Positions 8,110 to 16,250 of a DNA stretch of 19,745 nucleotides are shown here, in pieces. The notes under the pieces were generated by a model, which searched no databases, was not told where the DNA came from, and saw only the letters and a list, made by a program, of their open reading frames with translations. The stretch lies in the NCBI GenBank assembly GCA_946409475.1, contig CAMJWQ010000015.1:1-19745 (forward strand), read 5' to 3'. How positions within the stretch are numbered: the first letter of the stretch is position 1; the number at the start of each line of letters is the position of its first letter. Position numbers and translations under genes: made by a program. This DNA comes from an uncultured Lachnospiraceae bacterium (GTDB lineage Bacteria > Bacillota > Clostridia > Lachnospirales > Lachnospiraceae).

Positions 8110-8678
8110 TTTATATACAGCTTTTTTTTAGCTTCATACAGGTTGGATTATTTAGCATAGGAGGAGGATATGCAGCTATACCCCTTATACAAAGTCAGGT
8201 GGTTGACACGCACAACTGGCTGACGATGAAGGAATTTACAGATCTCATTACTATTGCGGAGATGACACCGGGACCTATTGCAGTGAATTCCGCTACCTTT
8301 GTGGGAATACGCATTGCAGGGTTGAGCGGTGCCGTTATTGCTACGCTGGGATGTATATTTCCTTCCTGTATTATCGTATCTTTGCTGGCATATGTTTATT
8401 ATAAATACAAAAGCGGATCGGCTTTACAAAATATTTTATCATGCTTAAGACCTGCGGTGGTGGCATTAATTGCGGCTGCCGGATTGTCTATTTTAAATCT
8501 GGTTTTGTTTCAGGGTGAAAAAACAGCATTGAATAATATAGACTGGATTGGCGGAGGTATTTTTTTAACAGCTTTTATTCTCCTCAGAAAGTGGAAATGG
8601 AATCCTATTTTGACCATGTCCTTGTGCGGCGTGACAGGATTGATACTGCGGCTGTTACTATCTGCCGCCGCTATATAA
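8106..8678 (+). CDS. CHR-family transporter subunit 2 (short chromate-type), TTG start
   Basis: This is a 190-residue partner of the preceding protein. It has SIGGGYAAIPLIQ and EMTPGPIAVNSATFVGIR, the same two signature elements as its neighbour, and hydrophobic helices to the C-terminus. There is no suitable ATG. TTG at 8106-8108 is chosen because AAAGGAG lies eight bases upstream and the protein then begins directly with the conserved membrane segment IYIQLFFSFIQVGLFSIGGG. The TTG overlaps the TGA of the upstream gene (TTGA), so the pair is probably translationally coupled for 1:1 assembly of a heterodimer. It converges on an AraC-type gene with only nine bases between the stop codons. Confidence 0.9.
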   Translation: MIYIQLFFSFIQVGLFSIGGGYAAIPLIQSQVVDTHNWLTMKEFTDLITIAEMTPGPIAVNSATFVGIRIAGLSGAVIATLGCIFPSCIIVSLLAYVYYKYKSGSALQNILSCLRPAVVALIAAAGLSILNLVLFQGEKTALNNIDWIGGGIFLTAFILLRKWKWNPILTMSLCGVTGLILRLLLSAAAI

Positions 8679-8687
8679 AAGGAAAAA

Positions 8688-9884
8688 TTATTTCCTGGTC
8701 CTGTTCCGGTATTGCATGGGAGTAGCACCATATTTTTTCTTAAAAACATTTTGAAAATAAGCCTGACTGGAGAAACATAAATAGCTGCTTATTTCGCTAA
8801 GACTCATAGCGGAGTAGGTAAGCAGGCTCTTGGCCTCCTCCAGTTTACAGCGCATGATAAAGCTATGCATGGTAAACCCTAATTCTGTCTTGAATTTTTT
8901 CGATGCGTAGGACCGGCTTTTTCCTATGTGGGCAGCCACATCCTCAATACGAAGTACTTTGTTGGTCTGACGTGAGATGTACTGGATACATTCAAAAATA
9001 TCCTGCGACATGTCGGCGGGAAACTTACTGCGGGCCACCCGTTCCGCAAAATCCATAATCATAGTGAACTGCAGATTAACAAGAGCACCGGGAGACTGTA
9101 ATTTCTCACATTCCCTGATGTAGATATCGCTGAGCTGATAGGCCTGTTCTATATCAAGCCCGCCGTTGATGGCACTTCTGGTAGAGAGGGTAGTGGCCGC
9201 AATAAAAATATTTTTAGACTGGCGAAGGGCATTGCCGGCAATGGTGCCTTCCTTTAAAGAAGGTGCTGTCTCTTTGAGTAAGGTATGCAATTTCTCCGGT
9301 TCTCCATTTGTAATACAACTCAAATATTGCTGCTCCAATTGATAGGTATTATGAAATTGCTGTTCTTCCTTCATACGATATATCTGGTTAGAATGCTGGC
9401 ATGAGATTTCGTCACGAAACGTATCGGAAGATATATGAAAGTGGTTTTCAAGGTCCAGAGACTCCCCGTTAAGGCAGTAGTGGAGATAGGTTAATACACT
9501 TAAAAAACGGTGCGGGGAAAGTATGGGTGTCATATGGAATACACTGGTAATATCCTGCTCATATTTGGTGGAGATGCCTAATTCTCTCAAAAAATCTTTT
9601 ATGGCAGAGGGGGTAAGTGTCATATATGAAACGGGACCGGCAAGAATTAACTCGGAGGTACTTCGTATTTTTATCATTCCATAGTAGAAAAAGGACTTTG
9701 TTATAAAATAATCCGGATTTTTTGATGTCCTTAATAAGGCTGGTAAAATCTGCTGCGTCAAATCGGGATTAGAAAAAAGAGCGGGAAAGGAGAACAAAAT
9801 CTCCCCATAGGGATTATAGCCTGTAAGGGGAATGAGAGCAGTCTGGTAATACCGCCTGCAATATTCCTTGCTATCGGGAAACAT
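8688..9884 (-). CDS. AraC-family transcriptional regulator
   Basis: This is a 398-residue regulator. The last 100 or so residues form a double helix-turn-helix AraC domain: IEDVAAHIGKSRSYASKKFK, LGFTMHSFIMRCKLEEAKSL, then MSLSEISSYLCFSSQAYFQN followed by VFKKKYGATPMQYR. The N-terminal 280 or so residues have no transmembrane segment and no effector domain I can name, so the signal is unknown. The start is supported by GGAGG seven bases before ATG (9884-9882). It is divergent from the sulfatase maturase / GH3 / chemotaxis operon, with 129 bases between. This suggests that it senses a glycan-derived cue and switches that operon, possibly the sulfatase genes too. That role is inferred from layout. 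Confidence 0.92.
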   Translation of the reverse strand: MFPDSKEYCRRYYQTALIPLTGYNPYGEILFSFPALFSNPDLTQQILPALLRTSKNPDYFITKSFFYYGMIKIRSTSELILAGPVSYMTLTPSAIKDFLRELGISTKYEQDITSVFHMTPILSPHRFLSVLTYLHYCLNGESLDLENHFHISSDTFRDEISCQHSNQIYRMKEEQQFHNTYQLEQQYLSCITNGEPEKLHTLLKETAPSLKEGTIAGNALRQSKNIFIAATTLSTRSAINGGLDIEQAYQLSDIYIRECEKLQSPGALVNLQFTMIMDFAERVARSKFPADMSQDIFECIQYISRQTNKVLRIEDVAAHIGKSRSYASKKFKTELGFTMHSFIMRCKLEEAKSLLTYSAMSLSEISSYLCFSSQAYFQNVFKKKYGATPMQYRNRTRK

Positions 9885-9900
9885 GTTAAAACCTCCAATC

Positions 9901-9929
9901 GTAATAATATATATTATAATTGATATTAC
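9901..9929. promoter_or_regulatory. AT-rich inverted repeats in the AraC/maturase divergent gap
   Basis: GTAATA (9901-9906) and TATTAC (9924-9929) form an inverted repeat. They enclose part of a perfect 12-base palindrome, TAATATATATTA (9905-9916). Its place between the AraC gene and the maturase operon makes it a candidate operator, but the AT-richness keeps confidence low. No clear -35/-10 pair could be assigned. Confidence 0.28.
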
Positions 9930-10013
9930 AATAATGAACTCAAATTTACAATACTATTGAAAGAATAACTGATAAATTAAAGATTAGAAGATAAATAATC
10001 AAAAAGGAAAGGG

Positions 10014-11141
10014 ATGTATATGCCGCCAATCAGCGTATTAATAAAACCTGCTTCGGGATTGTGTAACATGTCTTGTGATTATTGTTTTTATTGTGACGAA
10101 ACCCATAAGAGGAGCATACAAACCTATGGAATGATGACGGAGGAGACTTTAAAAAATGTGATACGGAAAACAATCCTTCGTGCGGAGGGCTCGATCAGTT
10201 ATGCTTTTCAAGGAGGAGAGCCTACTTTACGGGGGCTTGCATTTTTTGAAAAGGTAATTTTTTATCAAAATAAATATAATAAAAACCAGATACCTGTTAG
10301 TAATGCGCTCCAGACAAATGGATATGCCATTAACGAGGAATGGTGCAGGTTTTTTAAAGAGAATCATTTCTTGATCGGTATTTCGGCAGACGGAACAAAA
10401 AAGATTCATGACCGGTACCGTCACGGTAAAGAAGGCGGAGGAACTTTTGATAAAATCCACGCGGCTACAAAGATAATGGATCAATACCAGGTGGATTATA
10501 ATATTTTAACGGTAGTGACCAGAGAAGCCTCCTCCTGTGTTGATGAAATTTATAATCACTGTAAGGCAAATGGCTGGCACTATCAGCAATATATTGCATG
10601 CCTGGACCCTTTGGGAGAAGAACGGGGTAAAAATAAATATGCGTTACATCCGGAGGAATACGGTGCTTTTCTCACCCGTTTGTTTGAATTATGGTATGCC
10701 GATTTGCAGAAGGGGCAGCAGCCTTATATTCGTCAATTTGAGAACTATATTGGAATTCTCTGCGGATATGCTCCGGAAGCCTGCGACCAGCGGGGCTTTT
10801 GCGGAATTCAATATGTGGTGGAAGCAGATGGGAGTGTGTACCCTTGTGATTTCTATATGCTTGATGAATACCGGCTGGGTAATTTTAATAGTCATCAATT
10901 AAGTGATATGGAAGAAAAAAGAAAAGAAATAAGATTTGAGGAAAAATCACGGCAGATCAGCAGAGAGAGTATGGCCTGTAAATATTATTCTATCTGCCGG
11001 TGCGGCTGCCAGCGCAATAGAGAATATAATGAGAAAACGGGCTGCTTCGAAAATTACTTTTGCGGAGGATATCAGATATTTTTTGATAATTGTTATGAAA
11101 AGATGATGGAAATTGCATCACATATAAAAGAAAAGGGCTGA
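10014..11141 (+). CDS. Anaerobic sulfatase-maturating enzyme (radical SAM, SPASM)
   Basis: This is a 375-residue radical SAM enzyme that oxidises the active-site Cys (or Ser) of sulfatases to formylglycine without oxygen. The [4Fe-4S]/SAM motif is C17-NMS-C21-DY-C24, directly after ISVLIKPASGL. FQGGEPTL and ALQTNG follow, both typical of the family. The C-terminal SPASM region supplies Cys ligands for two auxiliary clusters: CDQRGFCGIQYVVEADGSVY, PCDFYMLD, then CKYYSICRCGCQ and a late CFENYFC. The Asp in PCDFY corresponds to the proposed catalytic base. Length and motif order agree closely with the recalled Clostridium perfringens enzyme. ATG10014 is used; ATG10020 (MPPISVLIKP) also fits relatives and the AAAGGAAAGGG site. 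It heads an operon with GH3 and a chemotaxis receptor. Its likely clients are the Cys-type sulfatases at 1-5394. Confidence 0.95.
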   Translation: MYMPPISVLIKPASGLCNMSCDYCFYCDETHKRSIQTYGMMTEETLKNVIRKTILRAEGSISYAFQGGEPTLRGLAFFEKVIFYQNKYNKNQIPVSNALQTNGYAINEEWCRFFKENHFLIGISADGTKKIHDRYRHGKEGGGTFDKIHAATKIMDQYQVDYNILTVVTREASSCVDEIYNHCKANGWHYQQYIACLDPLGEERGKNKYALHPEEYGAFLTRLFELWYADLQKGQQPYIRQFENYIGILCGYAPEACDQRGFCGIQYVVEADGSVYPCDFYMLDEYRLGNFNSHQLSDMEEKRKEIRFEEKSRQISRESMACKYYSICRCGCQRNREYNEKTGCFENYFCGGYQIFFDNCYEKMMEIASHIKEKG

Positions 11142-11172
11142 TCAGCTAGAAAAAGAAAAGGAGGCAAAAAAT

Positions 11173-13537
11173 ATGAATTATAAAAATAGTGTAAATAAAA
11201 TGACGATGGAAGAAAAGATTTCCCTTTGCAGCGGTAAGAATTTTTGGCATACCAAGGATTTTAAAGAATATGGGATACCATCGGTTATGATGACAGACGG
11301 ACCCCATGGGGTGCGAAAGCAGAATGAGGAAGCAGATATGCTGGGAATTAATGAAGCAATTGCCACCACATGTTTTCCCACGGCCGTTACCACCGGAGCA
11401 ACATGGAACAGGGAATTGATGAGGGAAGTCGGAAAAGCCATCGGGGAAGAAGCAAAAGCGGAAAATGTTTCTGTTGTTTTGGGACCGGGAGTTAACATCA
11501 AAAGAAATCCCTTATGCGGAAGAAGCTTTGAATACTTTTCAGAAGATCCCTATCTCTCAGGTGAAATGGGGGCTTCTTTTGTGAACGGAATACAGTCCTG
11601 TAAAATTGGAGCCAGTGTCAAGCATTTTGCCGCCAACAGCCAGGAATACAAAAGATTTAGCTCAGACAGCCAGCTGGATGAAAGGACGTTAAGAGAAATT
11701 TATCTGGCTGCTTTTGAAGCAGTGGTAAAAAAATCCCAGCCGGCGACCATTATGTGTGCTTACAATAAAATAAACGGTACCTACTGCAGTGACAATAAAA
11801 AGCTGTTAACAGATATCCTTCGTAAGGAGTGGGGATTTCAGGGTATGGTGGTTACTGATTGGGGAGCTATGGGCGACCGGATCAAGGGATTTCAGGCAGG
11901 GTGTGATTTAAGCATGCCGGGGGGATCTGCCTATCAGGAAAAGGAGGTCTTAAAGGCAGTAAAAACGGGACGTTTATCAGAGGAGGATATTAATGTATGT
12001 GCGGAGCGCGTTTTAAAAACTGTGTTTGGAGGTCAGGAGGCATTACAGCAGAAGGAGCATGAAGCTTATGATAAAAAGGCACACCATAGGCTGGCAGTGC
12101 GAGCTGCGGCGGAAGGTGCGGTGCTTCTGAAAAATGAAGATCAAATATTACCGGTGAAGGATATAAAAAAAGCCGTTCTGATAGGTCATATGGCAGAAGA
12201 AATACGGTATCAGGGTACCGGAAGCAGTCAAATTAACCCTACAAAATTAATTAACGTGACAGATGCATTGCAGAATATCCCCTATGTGGAAGGATGCGAT
12301 GCTATTGGTAATATTACGGAATCTGGTCTCAAAGAAGTGGAAAAAGCGGCTAAAAATGCAGAGCTTGCTATTGTTTTTGCAGGACTCCCCAGTCAATATG
12401 AGTCTGAGGGATTTGACAGGGAAAATTTGAGTATGCCTGAGGGACATAATAAAATGATAGAAGCTGCGGTGAAAGGAAATGCCAACACGATCGTCGTTTT
12501 AATGGGCGGCAGTGTTATGCTCCTTCCCTGGTGGGATAAAGTGAAGGCAGTGCTTTACATGGGGCTATGCGGACAGTCGGGAGGGAAAGGCGGTGGCGGA
12601 CCTTCTTAGAGGAGAGATAAATCCCAGCGGCAAGCTGACAGAAACATGGCCTTTGAAAGAGGAAGACATACCCAGCTTTGGCTATTATGCGGATACCCGT
12701 AAAAATGCCCAATACAGGGAGGGAATTTATGTAGGCTACCGCTACTATGAAAAAGCAGACGTGAAGGTACGATTTCCTTTTGGATATGGCTTGAGCTATA
12801 CAAGCTTTACGTATTCTGATTTGAAGGTCAGGGAACATTCGGTGAAGGTTACCGTGACAAATTCAGGAAGCCGGGCGGGGGCGGAAGTGGTTCAGCTTTA
12901 TGTGGGTGCACCCCGGGACGGAATTTATCGTGCAAAAAAAGAATTAAAGGGCTTTGAAAAGGTGTTTTTGGAAAAAGGAGAAAGCAGGGAAATTTCATTT
13001 ACATTAGAGGACAGAAGCTTTGCGGTTTATGAAGAGGGATGGAAGGTACCGGAAGGGATATATGAAATTTTGGTAGGAGCATCCTCGGCAGATATTCGTC
13101 TCAGTGCTTCCATTCAGAAAAAGGGTGAGACAATCTTAGTGCCCTCATGGCAGAAGGGCAGCTGGTATGAAAATCCGAAAGGTCATCCTGCCAAAGAAGA
13201 ATGGGAAAAATTAATGGGACGTCCTATGCCTGATGACACCAGGCTTATAAGGGGAAGCTTTAATATGGACAATACATTAATGGAGCTGCGCAATTTCAGC
13301 AAAATTGCTGAGATAATGTCTTCTGCAATTGAAAAAAGTATTGCCAAAGGTATGGGAATCAAACCGGATTATGCAAATGTAAAATTTCGCATGTCCGCAC
13401 TGTCTTCCGTGGATGCTTCCGTAAGGAGCATGGTGATCAATTCCTGCGGCAAGCTGTCATATAATTTTGCAGAATTTATTGTAGAAATGGCAAATGGACA
13501 CCCGGTAAGGGGAATTAAAAAATTAATAAATAAGTAA
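11173..13537 (+). pseudogene. GH3 beta-glycosidase split by a +1 frameshift
   Basis: This is a glycoside hydrolase family 3 enzyme (beta-glucosidase / beta-xylosidase / arabinosidase type), about 787 residues if the frame is corrected. The first frame (11173-12609) carries the TIM barrel with VVLGPGVNIKRNPLCGRSFE, Lys150-His151 in SVKHFAANS, and the nucleophile Asp229 in VVTDWGA. It continues through most of the C-terminal sandwich to VLYMGLCGQSGG, then runs out of frame to TAG. The second frame (12593-13537) resumes with ADLLRGEINPSGKLTETWP and a fibronectin-III-like domain, and ends in a helical tail of about 95 residues. Removing one G at 12589-12590 restores K-A-V-A-D-L-L across the join. 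A mutation or a sequencing indel beside GGGAAAGG would both explain it. AAAGGAGG precedes ATG11173, 31 bases after the maturase. No signal peptide, so the substrate is an imported sugar. Confidence 0.9.
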
Positions 13538-13585
13538 AAAAAATAGGGGTCTGTAAAAAATCAAAACAAAAGAGGAGAGTGTATT

Positions 13586-14968
13586 ATGTCAAAGATTAAA
13601 AATTGGAAGTTAAAAACAAAGATATCCGTTGCACTGTATACAATTGTGCTGATAGCCGAGCTGTTGATTATTAATGATGTATTTTCCTTCGGTAGAATCA
13701 GGGAAGGTGTGGAACAATTATTTTACCATGCAAATAACGGAGATATGGAGAAGGTCCTGGATTTATCCACAAGCATAACATGGAATCTGAAGGCCGGTAT
13801 TTACGCCGCATTAGGCAGTGGGGCAGTAATTCTTGTGATGGCATTTCTGTTTTTGATTTTGGCAGGGCACTATATTATAAAACCTACGAAAAGGGCAGCA
13901 GGGACCTTGGAGAGAATTATTGAGAAGCTTGAAAAGGGAGAAGGTGACCTGACAGAAAGAATACGGAATCTGTCGGAAGATGAAATAGGGGCTTTATGCA
14001 GGGGCATCGATAGGTTTATCAGTACGTTACAGGCTACCATTAAGGATGTAAAACAGGCTTCGGAGACATTAGGTGCTGCTACCTGTAAAATAGATGAAGA
14101 TATACGGGAGACTTTTGAATTGATTGACGTAACCTCATCTACGATGGAAGAAATGGCGGCCGGTATGGAGGAGATGTCCGCATCTGCGGAGGAGATTAAT
14201 GCCGCAACGGAAGAAATACGGCAGGACGTACAAGACATAACGGCAAAAGCTCTAGAGGGAGTAACGCTTGCGGATGAGATAACACAAAGAGCAGATGTAT
14301 TCAAAAATACTGCCATTGCATCACAGATTTCTGCTAAAAAAATGGTGGAAGAAATGAATGCTGAAGTGCAAAATGCTGTTTCGCAAACGGAGGAAGTGAA
14401 AAAAATAAAGGAACTTAGTGATGAAATATTGGGAATCGCGGCTCAAACCAATTTATTAGCACTAAATGCTTCCATTGAAGCGGCAAGAGCGGGAGAAGCA
14501 GGAAAAGGGTTTGCGGTAGTTGCTGAAGAAATAAGAGCATTGGCAGATAATGCAAAAGAAATAGCATCTGAAATTCAAGCTGTCAGCCGGACCGTTACTG
14601 CATCCGTATCTGAAATCGCCGGGAGCGGAAGCCATATGATAGATTTCCTGCAGGAAAAGGTAATGGAGGATTATGCTGCCATGGTAAATACAGGCAGTCA
14701 ATATGATAGTGATGCAAAAAGTATAGATGAAATTATGGTTACCTTTGAAAGCTTCGGCGAAAAGCTTTCGCATAATATGGGACAGACTTCCCGGGCCATG
14801 GAAGGTATGGCGGCAACGATTAGTGAAAGTGCGGGAGGGACGCAAAATGTAACAAATGCCGCAGGAGATATTGTTACGCATATGGAGGATATTAAGAACC
14901 ATATGAGCAGGTCTGTTAAAATCGCTGAAGAATTAAAGAAGACAGTGGATGCATTTCAAGTATTATAA
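13586..14968 (+). CDS. Methyl-accepting chemotaxis protein
   Basis: This is a 460-residue chemoreceptor. Two membrane helices (about residues 11-30 and 70-95) flank a very short external segment of about 40 residues, too small for a dCache or sCache sensor. A HAMP-like linker (about 97-150, with EGDLTERI) leads into the cytoplasmic coiled coil. The conserved hairpin tip is IAAQTNLLALNASIEAARAG (from residue 284), followed by KGFAVVAEEIRALA, where CheA/CheW bind. It lies 48 bases after the GH3 gene on the same strand, behind GAGGAGAG, and is probably co-transcribed with it. Ligand sensing may occur in the membrane, through a binding protein or indirectly; this is not visible in sequence. The downstream gene converges, leaving 36 bases without a clear terminator. 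Confidence 0.93.
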   Translation: MSKIKNWKLKTKISVALYTIVLIAELLIINDVFSFGRIREGVEQLFYHANNGDMEKVLDLSTSITWNLKAGIYAALGSGAVILVMAFLFLILAGHYIIKPTKRAAGTLERIIEKLEKGEGDLTERIRNLSEDEIGALCRGIDRFISTLQATIKDVKQASETLGAATCKIDEDIRETFELIDVTSSTMEEMAAGMEEMSASAEEINAATEEIRQDVQDITAKALEGVTLADEITQRADVFKNTAIASQISAKKMVEEMNAEVQNAVSQTEEVKKIKELSDEILGIAAQTNLLALNASIEAARAGEAGKGFAVVAEEIRALADNAKEIASEIQAVSRTVTASVSEIAGSGSHMIDFLQEKVMEDYAAMVNTGSQYDSDAKSIDEIMVTFESFGEKLSHNMGQTSRAMEGMAATISESAGGTQNVTNAAGDIVTHMEDIKNHMSRSVKIAEELKKTVDAFQVL

Positions 14969-15004
14969 GAGAAGAGAATACCTGCGGCAGCCAGCACACT
15001 GGTA

Positions 15005-15988
15005 CTAGTATGCCAGGCCGACGAGTGCGGCCAGTTCGCCGTGATGATAGTCCTCAATGTTAATATATCCCTTTAAGCTGTGTAAAAGCTTTAAAAGGAT
15101 TACTTCACCCTTTGGAGTATGCAGCCAATTATAGACCTCCTCACAGCAAACATAAATGTTGTCCGTATATTTGGTAAAATGGGGACTAAGCTCGCGGACT
15201 AAACCATTAATGGAGGAATCATACAAATAAGTAACAGGTAAGGTAGACGTAAAGTAAGAATTACACCATTTTGTCTGAAATTTTGCATCTGCAGCTATGG
15301 CAGTAAGTTTTGATTTCATATATTCGATGTAGGTTCCATAATTCTTTGGAGAAAGGTTAATAATTTCCTGAATATAAGCATAGCGTCTTGTGAATTCTTC
15401 ATCCAATTCATCCGCAGAAAGCAGGTTCAAATATTTTTTTAAATTTATAATGTTGGAATCATTAGCCTTAGACATTTCTTTTAAAATTTTCTGCCACAAA
15501 TATTGTCTGTATTCTGTCATAGGGATATCCTTCAAGAAAGAACCCCACAAAAATAAGGATACCAGCTTGGCATCGTTATCCTTGCTAAAGAGGGGGTGAA
15601 GCGCCGCACCTTTATCGGGAAAGAAAGTACTGACTAATGCATGATATAAATCATCATAGGATACGATAATCGGGAGCCGGGCACTAAACTGCTTAAGGCT
15701 GTCAAGCTTTTGCTTCAATAAATCATAATCTTTTTCCAGCTGCGTTTCATGCCGCTCAAGATAGTAGTGAATCGTGTTCGGATACTGTAAGATCAACCGT
15801 ATATCGTTAATGGAAAAATCCGCTTTCCTAAGCTGCTGAATCATTTTCAATTGTTCCACGTCTGACTTTGAGAATATGTTATATCCGTTTTTGGCATTTA
15901 TTTTTGGTCTTATCAATTGTTCTTCAATATAATAATGAATGGTTCTTTTACCTAATCCGGTTTCTTTCATTACTTCCTGAATCTGCAT
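15005..15988 (-). CDS. MerR-family transcriptional regulator, long form
   Basis: This is a 327-residue regulator. Residues 1-70 form a MerR winged helix: MQIQEVMKETGLGKRTIHYY, IEEQLIRP, NGYNIFSKSDVEQLKMIQQL, RKADFSINDIRLIL. A coiled-coil dimerisation stretch (about 75-105) follows. The remaining 220 or so residues are a mostly helical effector domain that I do not recognise; Cys are few and not arranged as a metal site, so a small-molecule inducer is more likely than a metal. GAGG sits seven bases before ATG (15988-15986). It is divergent from the large flavoenzyme gene across 262 bases containing a promoter with MerR-type spacing, so control of that gene is strongly suggested but inferred. 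Confidence 0.92.
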   Translation of the reverse strand: MQIQEVMKETGLGKRTIHYYIEEQLIRPKINAKNGYNIFSKSDVEQLKMIQQLRKADFSINDIRLILQYPNTIHYYLERHETQLEKDYDLLKQKLDSLKQFSARLPIIVSYDDLYHALVSTFFPDKGAALHPLFSKDNDAKLVSLFLWGSFLKDIPMTEYRQYLWQKILKEMSKANDSNIINLKKYLNLLSADELDEEFTRRYAYIQEIINLSPKNYGTYIEYMKSKLTAIAADAKFQTKWCNSYFTSTLPVTYLYDSSINGLVRELSPHFTKYTDNIYVCCEEVYNWLHTPKGEVILLKLLHSLKGYINIEDYHHGELAALVGLAY

Positions 15989-16190
15989 AAATTTTCCTCA
16001 TCTATTTTATAACCGTGACGTGACGAAACACTTTAATTAATAAATATATGTTTACTTCAACCAGTATAACACAGGGACGAAGGGATTCCAAGTGAGGCGT
16101 AATTTTTCTGTGATGAGATTGTCGAAAACAGGAATTAAAAATTGTATAAAGTGACTAAAATTTAACAATATATTTTTTCAAATACTTTGC

Positions 16191-16221
16191 TTGACCATCC
16201 ATACACGGAACATATTACAAT
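16191..16221 (+). promoter_or_regulatory. Candidate MerR-type promoter of the flavoenzyme gene (19-bp spacer)
   Basis: TTGACC (16191-16196) and TACAAT (16216-16221) are each one mismatch from the consensus -35 and -10 hexamers and lie 19 bases apart. Such over-long spacing is the hallmark of promoters activated by MerR proteins, which untwist the spacer. The expected start would be about 25 bases before the ribosome site AAGGAGG (16238-16244). No clear dyad is visible inside the spacer. Confidence 0.5.
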
Positions 16222-16250
16222 AAAGGCACTAATAATTAAGGAGGTTTTTT

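Noticed and set aside
8680..8696. AGGAAA / TTTCCT inverted repeat between the CHR and AraC genes as a bidirectional terminator.
   Set aside because: It has only six AT-rich pairs, no T run and overlaps the AraC stop codon; too weak to call.
12583..12591. Programmed ribosomal frameshifting in GH3 at GGGAAAGG.
   Set aside because: The needed shift is +1, the heptamer is not in the phase for -1 slippage, and GH3 enzymes are not known to use it.
13870..14316. A long minus-strand open frame opposite the chemoreceptor gene, and similar frames opposite 17291-17653 and 3066-3476.
   Set aside because: They are antisense shadows with low-complexity composition and no ribosome site or homology; the plus-strand genes are clear.
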